64,000 nt of DNA from Syncephalis plumigaleata (lineage: Eukaryota; Zoopagomycota; Zoopagomycetes; Zoopagales; Piptocephalidaceae), in the NCBI GenBank assembly GCA_025201365.1, contig JAIXMF010000003.1, forward strand, positions 744,001-808,000, in the 5' to 3' direction. The notes under the pieces were generated by a model. The model saw only the letters and a list, made by a program, of their open reading frames with translations, was not told the origin of the DNA and did not search any database. This document shows, piece by piece, positions 36,602 through 49,078 of the stretch. Made by a program: the position numbers and the translations under genes. The stretch's first letter is position 1, and every line of letters begins with the position of its first letter.

Positions 36602-39372
36602 ATGGATTCAGCCTCCGCACCTACTACCGAACAAACAACAACAATAATGACTGGTCTTCAAGGACTTGATTATCTGGAACGGCTGCCGACGGAACTAGTT
36701 GCCAATCTCTTGCAATTGGCCGGTCCACAAGCCTGTGTCCGTGTAGCATGCTCGTCACGTCGTCTATGGCAGATAGGTGTGGCGCATCCTGCTCTTTGGC
36801 GTAGTCTCTACATAAGCAGTTTTCCACTGATGATAAAGAATGGAATGGCTGGAATGGTGCAGTAGCATTATTAGTCTGGAGGAGAGTAAGGAGGAGCTAC
36901 AAATGGATCGAGCGAACGATGAACATGCCGTGTCATCAACGCTACTACAACCGATGAATACCCGATGCGGCTCGATATCGCCTATCGACATTCGAGGCAG
37001 TAATCCTATATCATCACCACCACCCGTGTTGCGTGGCGCGCTCGTGCGTTGGTTTCGACTATTCGGACGACGTGTCTACACGGATCGAAATTGGCGTCAA
37101 ATGAACTTTCAACCGAATACACTACATTTCCCGGGCACACTTAGCAAACAGCGTGGCATGAATTACATATCTGGAAAAGCTGTCTATCTAACACCATATT
37201 CTTCCTTGATGCACATGTCCGTCCGCATCGTCGTCCTACAAAAAAGTGCGCAAATGACGAGCTATCTTGTGAAAACCGGAGCAATAACATGGGCATGCAA
37301 TCTTCTAGTGATACATTTGAAAACATCAATAACGAGCATGGCGAGCATTCCTTTTTGCAAAACGACAATAACGAACTATTTGACGATACTTACGATTCCT
37401 GTAATTCAAGTGATAATGAGAATGAATTTCTACTAGAAGACGATGATCCATCCTATTCGAATCATATCGATAGCACCACTCCTATCATGATAGATCACTC
37501 GACTAGTAATTGTAATAATAATAATAATCATGAGCATGACGGTGAGCATGACGGCTCAGGTAGCTCAAGTCAGTTATTTATATTTCAGCATCAGCCTGGA
37601 GCCGTTGTACGCGAATTACACTTGGGATCAGCCTATTCACGGCTGTCTCTACGACGTGCGCCCATTGCGCGTTCCAATAGTCAATATGTCATTGTGGACG
37701 GTGATGCCATTCTAAAAACAACAACCAACAATAACTGCCTATCGGTAAACGAGCCATTATATTATTGCAACGAAAATAGACAATTGTATTCGGATACAAC
37801 CTCGAGAGCATTAAATCGTCGATCTATTATCCAGCGACGTATTTGGGTATGGCGAGTTGACGACACTGAGCCAATTCTTACGCTATACAATAGTCATCCG
37901 GAGGGGAGGACTTCCATCATTACCACGGTAATGGAGGGCACCACTCCTCGTGCCATGATGAAACATCTCGAGTTAACGATTATCGATTTGATGGGCAACT
38001 GGCTTTTGTGTCGGCGGAAGCAAGAGTCGACGAATGGTCTTGTGACCGATTACGTGGTCTACGATTTATCTCGATATCCCAGAACATCCAGCTCAACTGT
38101 GGATGAACATGAATTACCCTGTATCGGTAGGAATGCAATTAACGCACATTTTCAACGTGTTTCCGACGAGGCAGCTGTCATCAATAAATACGGACAGGTC
38201 AATAGGCTACATACTCATAAGGGCAATGGTGGTAATGGTATTAGCGTGCACGTCTACTCACACTCGTACATTGACGATGACACATGCACGACACATGGTA
38301 TCACCAGCGTAGAAAGTGACGAGACCACGAAGAACTCGTCTAAATCAATTGCATGGCAGGTGGATGCAATTTGCTATTCCAATACTGACAAATCACTTAG
38401 AAGGGTGGCATCTGGCGTTTGTCGAAGTGTAATTCCTCATAGCATTGTCGATGGTGGCACGTTAGTCGCTTCACGTATTGATAATGATCGAGTGCTACTA
38501 CAAGTGCAATCGTTTATTATGGATACCGTATGGCTTGCGGTTCTCTCCATCGGTGAACATGGCGGTATTTTATGGCAGCAGCGTGGCAGTTTCTTCCGTC
38601 CCGAACTTTACACTAGTCATGGCTTTATAGCCGTTAACTCGACTATCGTTGATGACGATAATGACAATGATAATGATGAATCATCGGAAAGTCTGGGTGC
38701 ATCCGTTTCCTCGACATTACTAACATCTTATGGTAAATCAACATTATCACGCGAATCATCCGACCCGTACGATTCTTGCGTTTACTATTGTGATAGTACA
38801 GCATGTCGGCGATCGATTAGTAGCGATGGTCGTGCACACTTTGAGCAACCATGAACGATGACAAACAACAGAAAACATCATCGTCATCGTCATCGTCATC
38901 ATCGACAGACACCAACACTAATTGCGCTACTGCTGTCTCTAAAACCATCGTTCTCTCCACGAATAATAGCAATTCGATAGCTGACGGTAAAAAACACTCC
39001 GCCGACTATAGTGAACTATCAGATATTAGTCAGGAGCAACGGAAATCGTTTGTACGCCTACTATGCCTGGCACATGGTCAGCCGATTAGACCGCCTATGC
39101 AATTCACGGGTCTATGCCGTACTATTCGAATTATCGGATCGATTGGCCTTACGACACCGGCATCTTCTGCGGAATGGTACTTTTGCGTAACCGATATTGC
39201 AGAAGGACGTCCGCTATCCCGTCTCGATTTCATACAACGAGGCAATAATCTCAAAGGACAAATCTGCTCAACCTACTCGGTAATGGTGGACGAGGATCGT
39301 CCAGGCTATTACTGGGTGTTCAATTTTAGCGAGCCCAATATTGGTACCGCTACCAATACCATCTGCAATTAA
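36602..39372 (+). CDS. F-box protein, lineage-specific, paralogue 1
   Basis: The N-terminus has an F-box (YLERLPTELVANLLQLAGPQ through SSRRLWQIGVAHPALWRSLY), the Skp1-binding motif of SCF ubiquitin ligases. A linker with EWLEWCSSIISLEES and LVRWFRLFGRRV follows. Then comes a long acidic, Asn/Asp/His-rich insert and a beta-rich region with propeller-like strands (RRIWVWRVDDTEPILTLY, MGNWLLCRRK, DYVVYDLSRY, GGILWQQRGSF). The last segment (38851-39372) begins with an ATG overlapping the previous stop but is probably the same protein: the switch fits one missing base, as seen elsewhere. Other frame changes lie near 36840 and 37200-37290. The order of motifs matches the minus-strand neighbour 39698-42040, so the two are diverged paralogues. 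The target protein is unknown. Confidence 0.65.
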
Positions 39373-39697
39373 TTTCACATATATTTTATATTTATTTATT
39401 TATTTATTCGTTCGTTCATTAGCGGTACATTTCACGTTTATTGTTTAAATGTTAGACATTTTATTTATAATATAAAAATTAGCGTATTTCTTATTCTCAT
39501 TTGTATGTATATATGTATATAGCATGTCTATACGAATAGATTACATATATCCTGTTCGTAACTAATGCTTTATCCTACCATTATCTTATGTATATACACA
39601 GAATAAATAGTGGGATATATTATTTTATTTGAAGAATGAATGAATAGTGTGTATATGTGTATATATATATGTTAAAGGACAAAAAGAAATAGGCAGA
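39373..39697. other. Shared 3' region of the two F-box genes
   Basis: 325 strongly AT-rich bases between two convergent stops, with TTTATTTATT repeats and TATA runs. Probably both polyadenylation regions. No gene. Confidence 0.5.
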
Positions 39698-42040
39698 CTA
39701 GTCGCGGAAAGAGACGGCTCTTTTTCGTAGTGGTGCAATAGCATCTTCTCTTGCTTGACCACGTGGTGGACGTCGTGTATAGTCGAGTACTAGGTAGCGA
39801 CCACCGTATCTATCAATTCTACCGGTAAAGGTGGGTGTAACGCATAGTTCGTCATCGCGCACATGAGAACGAGCAAATGGTAGGGTCGATGGTAGGGTCA
39901 TATTATTAAATGGCGAGTTCGATCGTAGCGCGGCATCTAACGCGTTTAATTGCGGCGATTGCGTTTGAGGCACGACCAATGGCGATAAACGCGGCGATAC
40001 CGATCGACTGTGCGGCGCATGCGAATGAGGTGTAGGCGCGCAAAGATGTTGTGTACGAGTTTTAGGACTGCCAACCGAGGATCCATCCTCCTTACTATTA
40101 TTATTATTGTTGTTGTTGCTGCTGCTGCTGCTCGGCTCGACTGCTTGTGGCTCCTCCCATTCAGATGGCCATAACCAGCGTATGGCCAATCCAGTGGTGA
40201 CATCGATGAGACAGCGACGACCCTCCTCGTTACTTACGACCGCTATCGATCCTAGCACGTGTGATGGGCGTGAATTAGCCCATGGCCAATGACACTGATA
40301 GCTTGGAAGGCCGTTGCCCAGCGAGAGGGCCAGACATCGTGGCGGTGCCAATGAGTCGACGTCAAGTGAAGCGGCATTAGCCGCCGACAATGAACCGCCA
40401 ACATCGGCGTCGGGATGCAGGAAGAATTGCGCCACACCCGCCTCGGGGAACACTTCAACTGAGTGGAGATCACAATGACGCGCCAGTTCACGATCCCAAA
40501 CGAGCGTGTTGTGTCGTGTCGAGTGAAGCGCCACTCGAGAACGACGCTGACTATGGGCCACGGTTGCACCGGCAGCATCCTTACACTGCGTGTAAACGAC
40601 TAGAACACAATCGGCATCGACCGAGTAAACGCGTAGCGTGTCACGGTCAACACCCTCGATGGGTAGCATGCCCGTGCGTGATACACGACGTTTTCCGTTA
40701 TGCTTAATGGGCGATGAATCATTGTTGGTGCTATTACGCGATCTGACCGACCATTGCTCCCATAGGACTTGTTGACGATGTCCTACTACACCGCAAGCGT
40801 AAACGAGCAGGGAACGATCGTCCGATGCTTGCACGCAGCCATGGCCAAAGCTACTGCCAAAGTTGCCGACCTCCATGGCATTACGAGCTAGATCGTAGAC
40901 GGTATATCCATTATTGGCGGATCCCGACATTGGAGACCCGTAGCTGCCTGTGGAAGTGGCCGAGCTTGCTCCTTGCGTACTTCTAGGGGTAACAAGCCAG
41001 CGACCGCGTAACTCGGTGAGTCGAGAGGCGTCGAAGCCATCAACTCGATAAGCCATGTGCTGGTGTCCTGTCTTCCACACACAAAGTGTGTGACGCGGTG
41101 TAACGAACATAGAACCGGAATTATTAGGAACCGGTAAGTTTACTCCATCAGTAACAGCGGCGGCGATAGAATCCGCCACTAATAATACAACAAATCTATC
41201 GTTAATGCGAGCGTCTGACACGCCTGGAATACGGGCTACACCGAGTCCTGCTGCACGTCGTGCACCTCGACCACGCAATACTCGTGGTGGTGGCGTTGTT
41301 AGCACACCGGGTATACCCTGCATTCCTTTATCGGACAACTCGTAGGATCGTGGTGAGGAATTGCCGCGGTGTTCCACTACGATCACTCGTCCTTCACGGG
41401 CCACGCGTAGAATAGTGCCTGCCGCGCCACTTGCTAGTATGTTCACTCGTTCGCCCTTTTCCACGGGTAGGATGACCTCACGTAATCGTGAACGTAACGG
41501 TGCGGTCTCGGTAGGTCTCTTCTTTAAGCTGCTGTTACTCTTGGTGGGCGACTCTTCCTGGATGCCACCGCTACGCCAGGCCACTTCCAAGTGTCGACGA
41601 GATAGGAATACTTGTTGCCAGCTCACTTCCATAGGATTGGTGTGGCCATTGGCGCTATTACCGTTTATATGCGCCAATGATGCGACGCTATCCTTGAGCC
41701 ACCAGCGTAACCAATCACGTTCCTCGTGTGCGCCTAACAAATATGCGGCACGATACAGGCGTCGGCCAAAGCCAGGATCCGCCATTACCGCTCGATGTAG
41801 CTGCCATGAACAAGCTGCCAAACGAACGGCGGTACGTAAATCATCAGGGCTGATAAAGTGGATGATCCGTTGCAATACATGGTCGGGAATACCGAGCGGC
41901 GAGTTTAATTTCTCTATACTACGCTGATGTCGATGTCCCGACACTTTTACCTTTTCGCCGTAACTGTTATAACGAGCGAGGATCGATTTACGAGCCGGGT
42001 TTCGGACGGGTTTCGTCCAAGGCACTACATCAGGAGACAT
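39698..42040 (-). CDS. F-box protein, lineage-specific, paralogue 2
   Basis: Single uninterrupted frame of 780 residues from ATG 42038-42040. An F-box-like region occupies about residues 48-95 (LGIPDHVLQRIIHFISPDDL, AACSWQLHRAVMADPGFGRR). DWLRWWLKD and SWQQVFLSRRHLEVAWR follow, then a long beta-rich C-terminal half with propeller-like strands (TLCVWKTGHQHMAYRVDGF, LRGRWLVTPRS, GYTVYDLARN, NTLVWDRELA). The tail is Ser/Pro-rich and basic. The same sequence of landmarks occurs in the convergent gene at 36602. Likely an SCF substrate adaptor; the substrate is unknown. Notably GC-richer than its paralogue and free of frame changes. Confidence 0.7.
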   Translation of the reverse strand: MSPDVVPWTKPVRNPARKSILARYNSYGEKVKVSGHRHQRSIEKLNSPLGIPDHVLQRIIHFISPDDLRTAVRLAACSWQLHRAVMADPGFGRRLYRAAYLLGAHEERDWLRWWLKDSVASLAHINGNSANGHTNPMEVSWQQVFLSRRHLEVAWRSGGIQEESPTKSNSSLKKRPTETAPLRSRLREVILPVEKGERVNILASGAAGTILRVAREGRVIVVEHRGNSSPRSYELSDKGMQGIPGVLTTPPPRVLRGRGARRAAGLGVARIPGVSDARINDRFVVLLVADSIAAAVTDGVNLPVPNNSGSMFVTPRHTLCVWKTGHQHMAYRVDGFDASRLTELRGRWLVTPRSTQGASSATSTGSYGSPMSGSANNGYTVYDLARNAMEVGNFGSSFGHGCVQASDDRSLLVYACGVVGHRQQVLWEQWSVRSRNSTNNDSSPIKHNGKRRVSRTGMLPIEGVDRDTLRVYSVDADCVLVVYTQCKDAAGATVAHSQRRSRVALHSTRHNTLVWDRELARHCDLHSVEVFPEAGVAQFFLHPDADVGGSLSAANAASLDVDSLAPPRCLALSLGNGLPSYQCHWPWANSRPSHVLGSIAVVSNEEGRRCLIDVTTGLAIRWLWPSEWEEPQAVEPSSSSSNNNNNNNSKEDGSSVGSPKTRTQHLCAPTPHSHAPHSRSVSPRLSPLVVPQTQSPQLNALDAALRSNSPFNNMTLPSTLPFARSHVRDDELCVTPTFTGRIDRYGGRYLVLDYTRRPPRGQAREDAIAPLRKRAVSFRD

Positions 42041-42229
42041 GATATCTAATTATATGTGAATGAAATGGAAAATAACGACGGGGATGATATTGCGAGAGGG
42101 TAGACGAAGAAATGGAATTTTATATCTAGTAGCTGCTGATACTTGTCGTAATAGCGGCGCGGTGTTTGTAAGGAGACTAATAATGATAATAATGTAAAGC
42201 TGTATAGTGAATAGCTAAAGAGCTCGTGT

Positions 42230-42335
42230 AGTAGTAGTAGTAGTAGTAGTAAGGAGAAGCCGAGTAAGAGTAAGAAGAAGAGTAAGAGTAAGAGAAGGAG
42301 GAGGAGGAGGAGAAGGAGGAGGAAGAAGAAAGTAG
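42230..42335. repeat. Purine-rich trinucleotide microsatellites
   Basis: A (GTA)n run at about 42233-42252, then GAGTAA/GAA units and a (GAG)n-(GAA)n run to about 42330. The antisense strand therefore shows spurious Leu- and Ser-rich frames. Confidence 0.85.
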
Positions 42336-42749
42336 AAATAATAGTGTTGGCAGATAGTAGAACGACGAAAGAAAAGGAACTGAATATAACAGAAGACGCA
42401 CGTTGAAGAATAAGAAAATATAGAATATAAGCAAGCACGAGGTGAGTAAAAAGTCTGGACAAGTCAACGAAAATGCTTTAAAAAAGACAAGGCGGTCGAG
42501 AGATAAGTGGCAAGGTGTTATAAATATAGCTAGAAACCACAATGCTACCAAGTGGATGTGGATAATTGAACGAAAAGTGTATGTGGATAGATGATAAGTG
42601 GTAGGTGGTGTTAAATGCCGGGGAATGTGCTGAATGTGAGGGTCAAGGCGAGTCAACGCACAGGTCTATCTATTAGTAGTAATGACCAGTATCAATCAAT
42701 AATACCGATCAATCCCGAAATAGTAAGCGTTGCTTAGTGGTTGGTTAAA

Positions 42750-42782
42750 AGAAGCAGAAGCAGAAGCAGAAGCAGAAGCAGG
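42750..42782. repeat. AGAAGC hexamer tandem repeat
   Basis: About five perfect copies of AGAAGC between 42750 and 42782, in non-coding DNA. Confidence 0.85.
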
Positions 42783-45700
42783 AAAGAGAACAAAGCACAA
42801 CAACAACAATGACAACAACAATGACAATAATATTAATAGTAGATGGCTAAGAACTCAGTAATACTAATGATAATGATGAAGATAGTAGTTGTGATTGTTC
42901 TTGTTATGAGGAATATAACAAATCAACGCCCTAACTAATAGTAATGTTTATTCCTAGATTAATTGACTGACTGTCTGACTGACTGACTAGCTAGTAAATA
43001 GTTGTTGTATGTTAAAAGGACTGGAGATACGAGTAAAAAAGTGAGGCAACCAACAGAAAAGAATAATGGACTAGTAAAGTAAAATGAATATGCTTATAGT
43101 GATCGATAGAGTAGGAGGAATAAGCGTATGCTGCGACTAGACTTGGTCGTGTCATTTATTCCTTGGTATATTTATGGATGGCTTGATGGCGAACAAAGGC
43201 TGAATAGATTCGTTCGTTATCATGTAAAAACAGGAGTAGACGATGTCGTTCCTTTCTTGTCTCGACATTTGTGTTCCTTTCTATAGGATGAAGACGATGC
43301 CACACTCATTATCGATGGTGTATGTGTTGCCAGCAACATCCAATCATCCATTACTACCAAGCTAAGACATTCTTTCTCTCCTCTCTCTCTCTCCTTCCTC
43401 TCTTTCTGTCTTTCTCTCTTACCATTTGTAACAGTGACCGATAAATTGTTTCGTTTTTTCTAACCTACGCTATTAGTACTACTACTACTACGATAATAGT
43501 CTTCCTTGAACAAAAAGAAAAAGAAGAAACCTTGAAGGTCAATAGTGGAAAAACTCTGTCATAATGCCGACAACCAATTATTACTGCCACATCATTACAC
43601 ATCATAACTATAATCATAATCGTAATAAGCGTAATAGCAGTCCTCACTATAATGGCCTTGACCTACACCTATTCGCCTTCTATTAGCATGATGTACGAAT
43701 GAGTGCCTTAAGGCAAGTGCTCTATTAGGTGACAACTAATAGCCCTTCTTTTGATGGCTAAATTACCGAGAGATAGTTTATTGTTTGTTTGATTCTATAC
43801 TATCCAGAATAGCTAAACATTATTCCATAATATTGCTATAGCTTAATGGTATTGTTCTATACTCCTATAGACGTTGTACTGAATGATAATTTCACTATTG
43901 GTCATATTTCTTTCATGGAGCACTGACCATTCCTAGTACCACTTCCGAATTAGTTCGATATCCATGCTTGTCCTCCTGCCTAACTTGTTGGCCATGCTGA
44001 TGCCACGATGGAATGGGCATTCATGAGCCAATATCGTGATAAACAGTGAATGTATTTAGTAGATGAAGTTGCTTTTCTTTGTTTAGACTTCTTTTCCATC
44101 ATTACATTATTGCTTAGTAGGTTGATCAATCAATCAATCAATCAACAAGTAATGCGAGAAAATGAGCTGATGTTGGCACATATGGTTACAATTTGAACTA
44201 GTCAGCATGCATGCGTTTCTAGTAAGTGATAAAGTTACAGCATGGAAACATTCTCAAACGTGCCAGCCCAGACATTCACGTGTTAATGCCACCATGCTGG
44301 TATGTTTCAATAAGAATTTATTCAATAAATGTAAATGCAACAAGTGTATTAGTGATTAATTAGCACACGACTATTTGAGTGATATTAATAGAACACACAT
44401 ACGCACACGCACACACGATTGTTTATCATAGTAATTATTTATTTGTATGAACAGTAAAAAAGACTAGTAGGAATTGTACTGTTCGGCAGCTGCAACGGAT
44501 AATCTTTTACCTTCCATAAATCGAATGAGTCCAATAATGGTTATGATGTTTTGTAAAAGACACACAACACAACACATACACACAATCAATGTTGACATCA
44601 TCTTGATGATTACTGTTTGCTATTATCATCGTTTACAACCGTTATCGTATCTCAGTGTGGCTCCTTTTAGTAATCATCGTACTTCAAGTGATGCCATTTC
44701 CGGCTCATTTCCCCCAACCCTTGAATTCGCAATAGCAACATTGAACATTTTCACGTGGTCGACAACGACATCCCTACCATTGTTGTACCTCCAACCAAAC
44801 ATTCATCCGTTTATTTATCCGTGTAGGAAAGGAGACCTGCATGTTGTTAAACGCGTGTTGTTGCCAATCAACCTACTAATACTACTAATACTACTGTTAT
44901 TGTTATTGTTGTTGTTGTTGCTTTGTTGTTCATAAACTCCGATATCTCATCGCTTCGTAATTCCTTTTTATCTCTAATCAGTTCAGTTTGTGCCATTGCT
45001 GTTCCATTATCATATCCATCAAGTTTTCTTACTTTAACTTGTTCTTTTTTTTGTCATCTCTGTTATACATACCTCATTGCGTCTGTGTCTATAAAGCAGC
45101 AGCAAGTGAGTATACAAAAGTATATTGTTGACCTTCTCCTCCTCTTCCTCCTCCTCTACTACCATCCCTCTATTTGTACGTGTGCGTGTATTCGTGCATG
45201 TGTATACCAAGCTTTGTTTTTTCCCTTTTCAAACCTACAACTATCCGTTAACCTAGATACCAACATCAAAAAAGTGGAAAACGAATACTTGCCTACCTTT
45301 CTATTATTACTCTCGTTTCCTTTGTTATATCGTGTGCCGTATTCATTGGGTAAGTCTTGTCAATAGAGCGGAAGACCTTGGAGAAACCATGTCATATCAT
45401 ATACCATATCATATCATATATTCAATGGAATACTGTTCTGTAAAGCTATACAAAGTGGCACGGCCATGCCATAAACACTAGAGAGGCTGGTGTTCCCATC
45501 CCTAGATGGAAGGGCGAAAACCTACATCATCTATCCATTAATCGACGCAATAATTATGCGAGAACTGCAAGATGCAAAGTTCACGCGGTACACCAATGCA
45601 CGAGTATTGCATAGTGCTAAGCCCAACTAGCAGCTTGTAGTGTGAACGAAATATTTACACACATGATAATGCAGAATGCAGCCTAGCTACAGCCAGACAT

Positions 45701-46495
45701 ATCGCAGCAACAATAGCAACAGCAATTGTTATTGTTATTATAACCATAGTAGCAGTAGCAGTAACGATTTGATGGTTTAAAATCCCACTTATTATTATTG
45801 TTTATTTTGTAACGGGTATCGATTATTGCGTTCAAGCTATATACTACTAGTGAGTAAGGTGTCTTCTTTAATGAATTGAATATGCTTTACCATGTTGTGC
45901 TGGTATTCAATATTTTTAAGATGATCTACATTCCTTGTATATCTCCGCGTTACTGCTTTGTATTGTTTATCTATAAATACTAAGACGATAGATGAGGGGA
46001 ATGTGTCCCTATTTATTTTCTTCTTCTTTTTCTTCTTATTCTTTTAATGATTGGGATCATTGATTGCTATATGATGTCATGATATTATAGGGGGATATAG
46101 CGAAATAATACAATTTATACTAACTAGATTCATTACTCTTTCCTTCTTGTCTTGCTTAACGGTTTTAGATTGAATTAATCCATTTGCGTACTAGGCATTG
46201 ACTTGTGGTTTTACCTGAATTAAGCATTCATTTTCGTTCAGGTAATTGCGTTATTGTACAATAGAATGGAATCAAACGACCTTATTACTGACACACAGGT
46301 TGATGTTTCACATAGTTTTCATTTGTGTATCATCGCGTATAGATTTAGTATACACGTGACACCGCCTACTTTTACATCCATATCGCGCGGTTAATATTCC
46401 TCACTTTCATCATTATCCTCATCCATTGTTAGATTTGTATGCCAGCTCCGTATAACAAATAAGAAGAATAAGAAGCGAAAAGAAATAGCAGCAAG

Positions 46496-48305
46496 ATGAT
46501 CGGAAATTCCTTGGCTGCTCAGATCGTTCTGACAACGGGCATTCTATTGTTAACTGCTATCGCGCCACTCGCGTTTATTCATCATATTTTACATTTACTC
46601 TTTCATCAATCGCCGTTACTTCCCGCGCACGCCTTTGACTCGCCATTTTCATGGCACTCCATATTACACTATTGGCTAGGTATTGAACTACTGTTCTATG
46701 TCTACTTTGTAACGGCCTATCGTCGTCTACAACGTGGCTCACGCTATGTACCACTGGCCGACCACGAACGAAGCGCTCTATTCTATCGTTGCTTCACGGA
46801 ATGCGGTAAAATAGAGGACTTCTTTCCCGGTTGGTTCAAGCGTGCCGATCATCTGCCTCGCAATATACGCTATACTGCCATCACTATCGAGGAGGTGTAC
46901 CGGGAGAATGCTCGCGAATGGCTAGCCTGGGGCTTCTTTGGCGAGTCACTCGACGAGGCGCAAGCAAACACACACACGTGGGATCAGCTAAACTGGATGC
47001 TCGACTACATTGAAGAAACATCCGGACTAAAGTTCATTGAAGGCTATAATCCAGACATTAAAGCACTACGACTTAATCTCGATCCGGTCAAGGCTGTCCA
47101 TAGACCATGGTTATTCTATTTCGTAAGTACAGAATGCTTCCCTTTATCGTTTGTCATTTATCTCTAACGTGACGATCTATAAATGATAGATTGTATTTAT
47201 ACTTGATAGTCTTTGCAAATTATTACTTCGCTTAGTAGGATTCCGTCGTTATGGACGTGAACCACGTAACTTTACAGGATTTGCTACATCACTAGCTGGA
47301 AGTTACTACGATGGCGAGGCAGATATTGATATGGAAAACGATCATCATCATCATCAGCATACTGCCAATTCACGTTCAACTAGTACATCTGATCATCAGC
47401 AGCATACCTTCCGTCGTCGTGGTCCATTAGTTACCTACTGGTATCGACCAGGTCGGAATGAAGTAGCTGACACCATGTCCACAACAACAACAGCAACAAC
47501 AACAACGAAACATGATCAACAACAACGAGATACTAATCGTGGCAGCAATGGATTAGCATCGTCGAATATCTTACCTATAGTCATCACGCATGGCATCGGT
47601 ATTGGCATGTCGAGTTATTTAAAGTTCATTTGGTGTGTATTCCAAGCCACTCGCGGCAATGCTCCCATCTATCTTGTTGAATTACCGCATGTAAGCATGC
47701 GCTTCCATGGTCGTGCACCAACTGTACCTGAAACGGTTCGTGAACTTGACGCTGCCCTCGTTGAACGTGGACACAGCAAGGCGGTATTCGTGGGACACTC
47801 ATTAGGCTCGACAATTGTTGCCGGCATGTGTCGACATGCACGTAAACGCGTTGCTGCCGCCGTACTAGTTGATCCCATTTGTTTCCTTCTTCATTTGCCC
47901 ACGGTAGCGTACGGATTCGTGCATCGTCGCCCCGCCCGTGCTAATGAACGCTTTATCGCTTTCTTTGCCTCGCGTGAACTGTTTATCAGTCGATTCATCA
48001 GTCGTAGTTTCCACTGGTATCACTCTTGTATGTGGGCCGACGATCTACCCTCGAATGCGACCGTGTTCCTATCGCGCGATGATCTATTGGTGCCATCCCT
48101 AGAAGTGAGCAAGTATCTAGAACGTCATCGTGTTCAACAACATATGATGCCGCTAGACCACGCGCAATTCATGATAAACTCTCATTGGGAGTCACAAATA
48201 GTCAAGCAAATAGCCGACTACGCTATCGGTCATACTAATGATAGCAATAGTCAAAATGTAACTGAATTACCAACGATTACCACCACCGCCTCAGTAATCT
48301 CGTAA
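46496..48305 (+). CDS. Membrane-anchored alpha/beta hydrolase, paralogue 2
   Basis: Two exons (46496-47122 and 47190-48305) joined in phase 0 at the same place as in paralogue 1, giving 580 residues. N-terminal hydrophobic segments resemble those of paralogue 1, with shared blocks such as ENAREWLAWGFFGESLDEAQ and VHRPWLFYF. The catalytic fold has ITHGIGIGMSSYL, elbow VFVGHSLGSTIVAG (Ser near residue 413), acid region SRDDLLVPS and His in LDHAQFMINSHWE. It differs by an added His/Gln/Thr-rich insert of about 90 residues at the start of exon 2. The gene stands alone in a gene-poor region. Substrate unknown. Confidence 0.8.
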
Positions 48306-49078
48306 TCATTCTGTTTTCTGTTTTGGTTCGCTGTCATTACAAAATGGTCGATGTACCATCTATAGTTATGTTACATCATCTCTAAATAGTGTGTTCCCCT
48401 TGGGTTTCCGTTCATCATTCATTTATTAAAGTTACTACTTTCTATCAAGTAAACAGCAACAATAGTTGGTATATACATGATGTGTATATGTGCCTACAGA
48501 CATGTGATTAATAATCACTAGCAAATGTAATCTTCGTTATTGATCATTCATTAGTGGTCAGTGAATTATTGACTAATTGAATGATGATCTTGTTGTAAAA
48601 TCATAACTACTCTTTCTTTCTTGTCTTCTTCCTCATCTGGTATTCTACCTCATATACTATCGCTTTTATCGTACTTTTGACTAGCTATTACGCTAGTGTG
48701 TTCAGTATTCCTTCTGTATACTCACTTGTGTAATATATATATATACATATAATCCTATTGAATTCAAACAAACAGCGTAATAGTAAGACGTGTGCGTAAG
48801 TGTATGCAAGTGTGTGTGTGTGTGCGGTCAGTCACTCTCTGGTGATATCATATAATTCACCATTTATTCATAACCAACAACTGCACACTACGTCTCCGTC
48901 CATCTATTGACGACTTTGTTTTATTCGCTTGTTGTGGTTATTGTTGTTGTTTCTTACTTACTTACTCACTCGCTATCTCGCTATCTACTATTGACCGTCT
49001 CTATGCCACTACTAGTATAGCGATTACGCCTATCCTTCCTCTTCTTCTTCTTCATTATAATCGTTATTATTCGTTTAT
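48306..49078. other. Intergenic, pyrimidine-rich leader region
   Basis: 773 bases between co-oriented genes. It contains TG repeats (48780-48830) and CTTACT/CTCGCTATCT-type pyrimidine repeats just upstream of the TRAPPC11 start. No gene was seen. Confidence 0.45.

Larger units (their letters stand above)
42041..46495. other. Gene-poor region of 4.45 kb
   Basis: No supported gene on either strand. Open frames such as 42046-42462 (-), 44474-44935 (+) and 44923-45366 (+) are Leu/Tyr/Ser-rich translations of microsatellites. It holds many simple repeats and two short less biased stretches (43130-43360 and 45370-45720) without recognisable coding or tRNA features. It could hide a non-coding RNA, long regulatory DNA for the hydrolase gene, or eroded sequence. 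Confidence 0.45.

Noticed and set aside
38851-39372. A separate gene starting at the ATG overlapping the F-box stop
   Set aside because: The ATGA overlap plus a minus-one change of frame matches the pattern of missing bases seen elsewhere; treated as the C-terminus of the F-box protein, with some doubt.
42046-42656. Minus-strand Leu/Tyr/Ser-rich frames
   Set aside because: Direct translations of GAG/GAA/GTA microsatellites.
44474-45366. Two plus-strand frames of about 150 codons
   Set aside because: Poly-Leu and poly-Ser composition from CTA/TTG repeats, with no motifs.
45440-45600. Possible tRNA or small RNA
   Set aside because: No complete cloverleaf or recognisable B-box could be made by eye.
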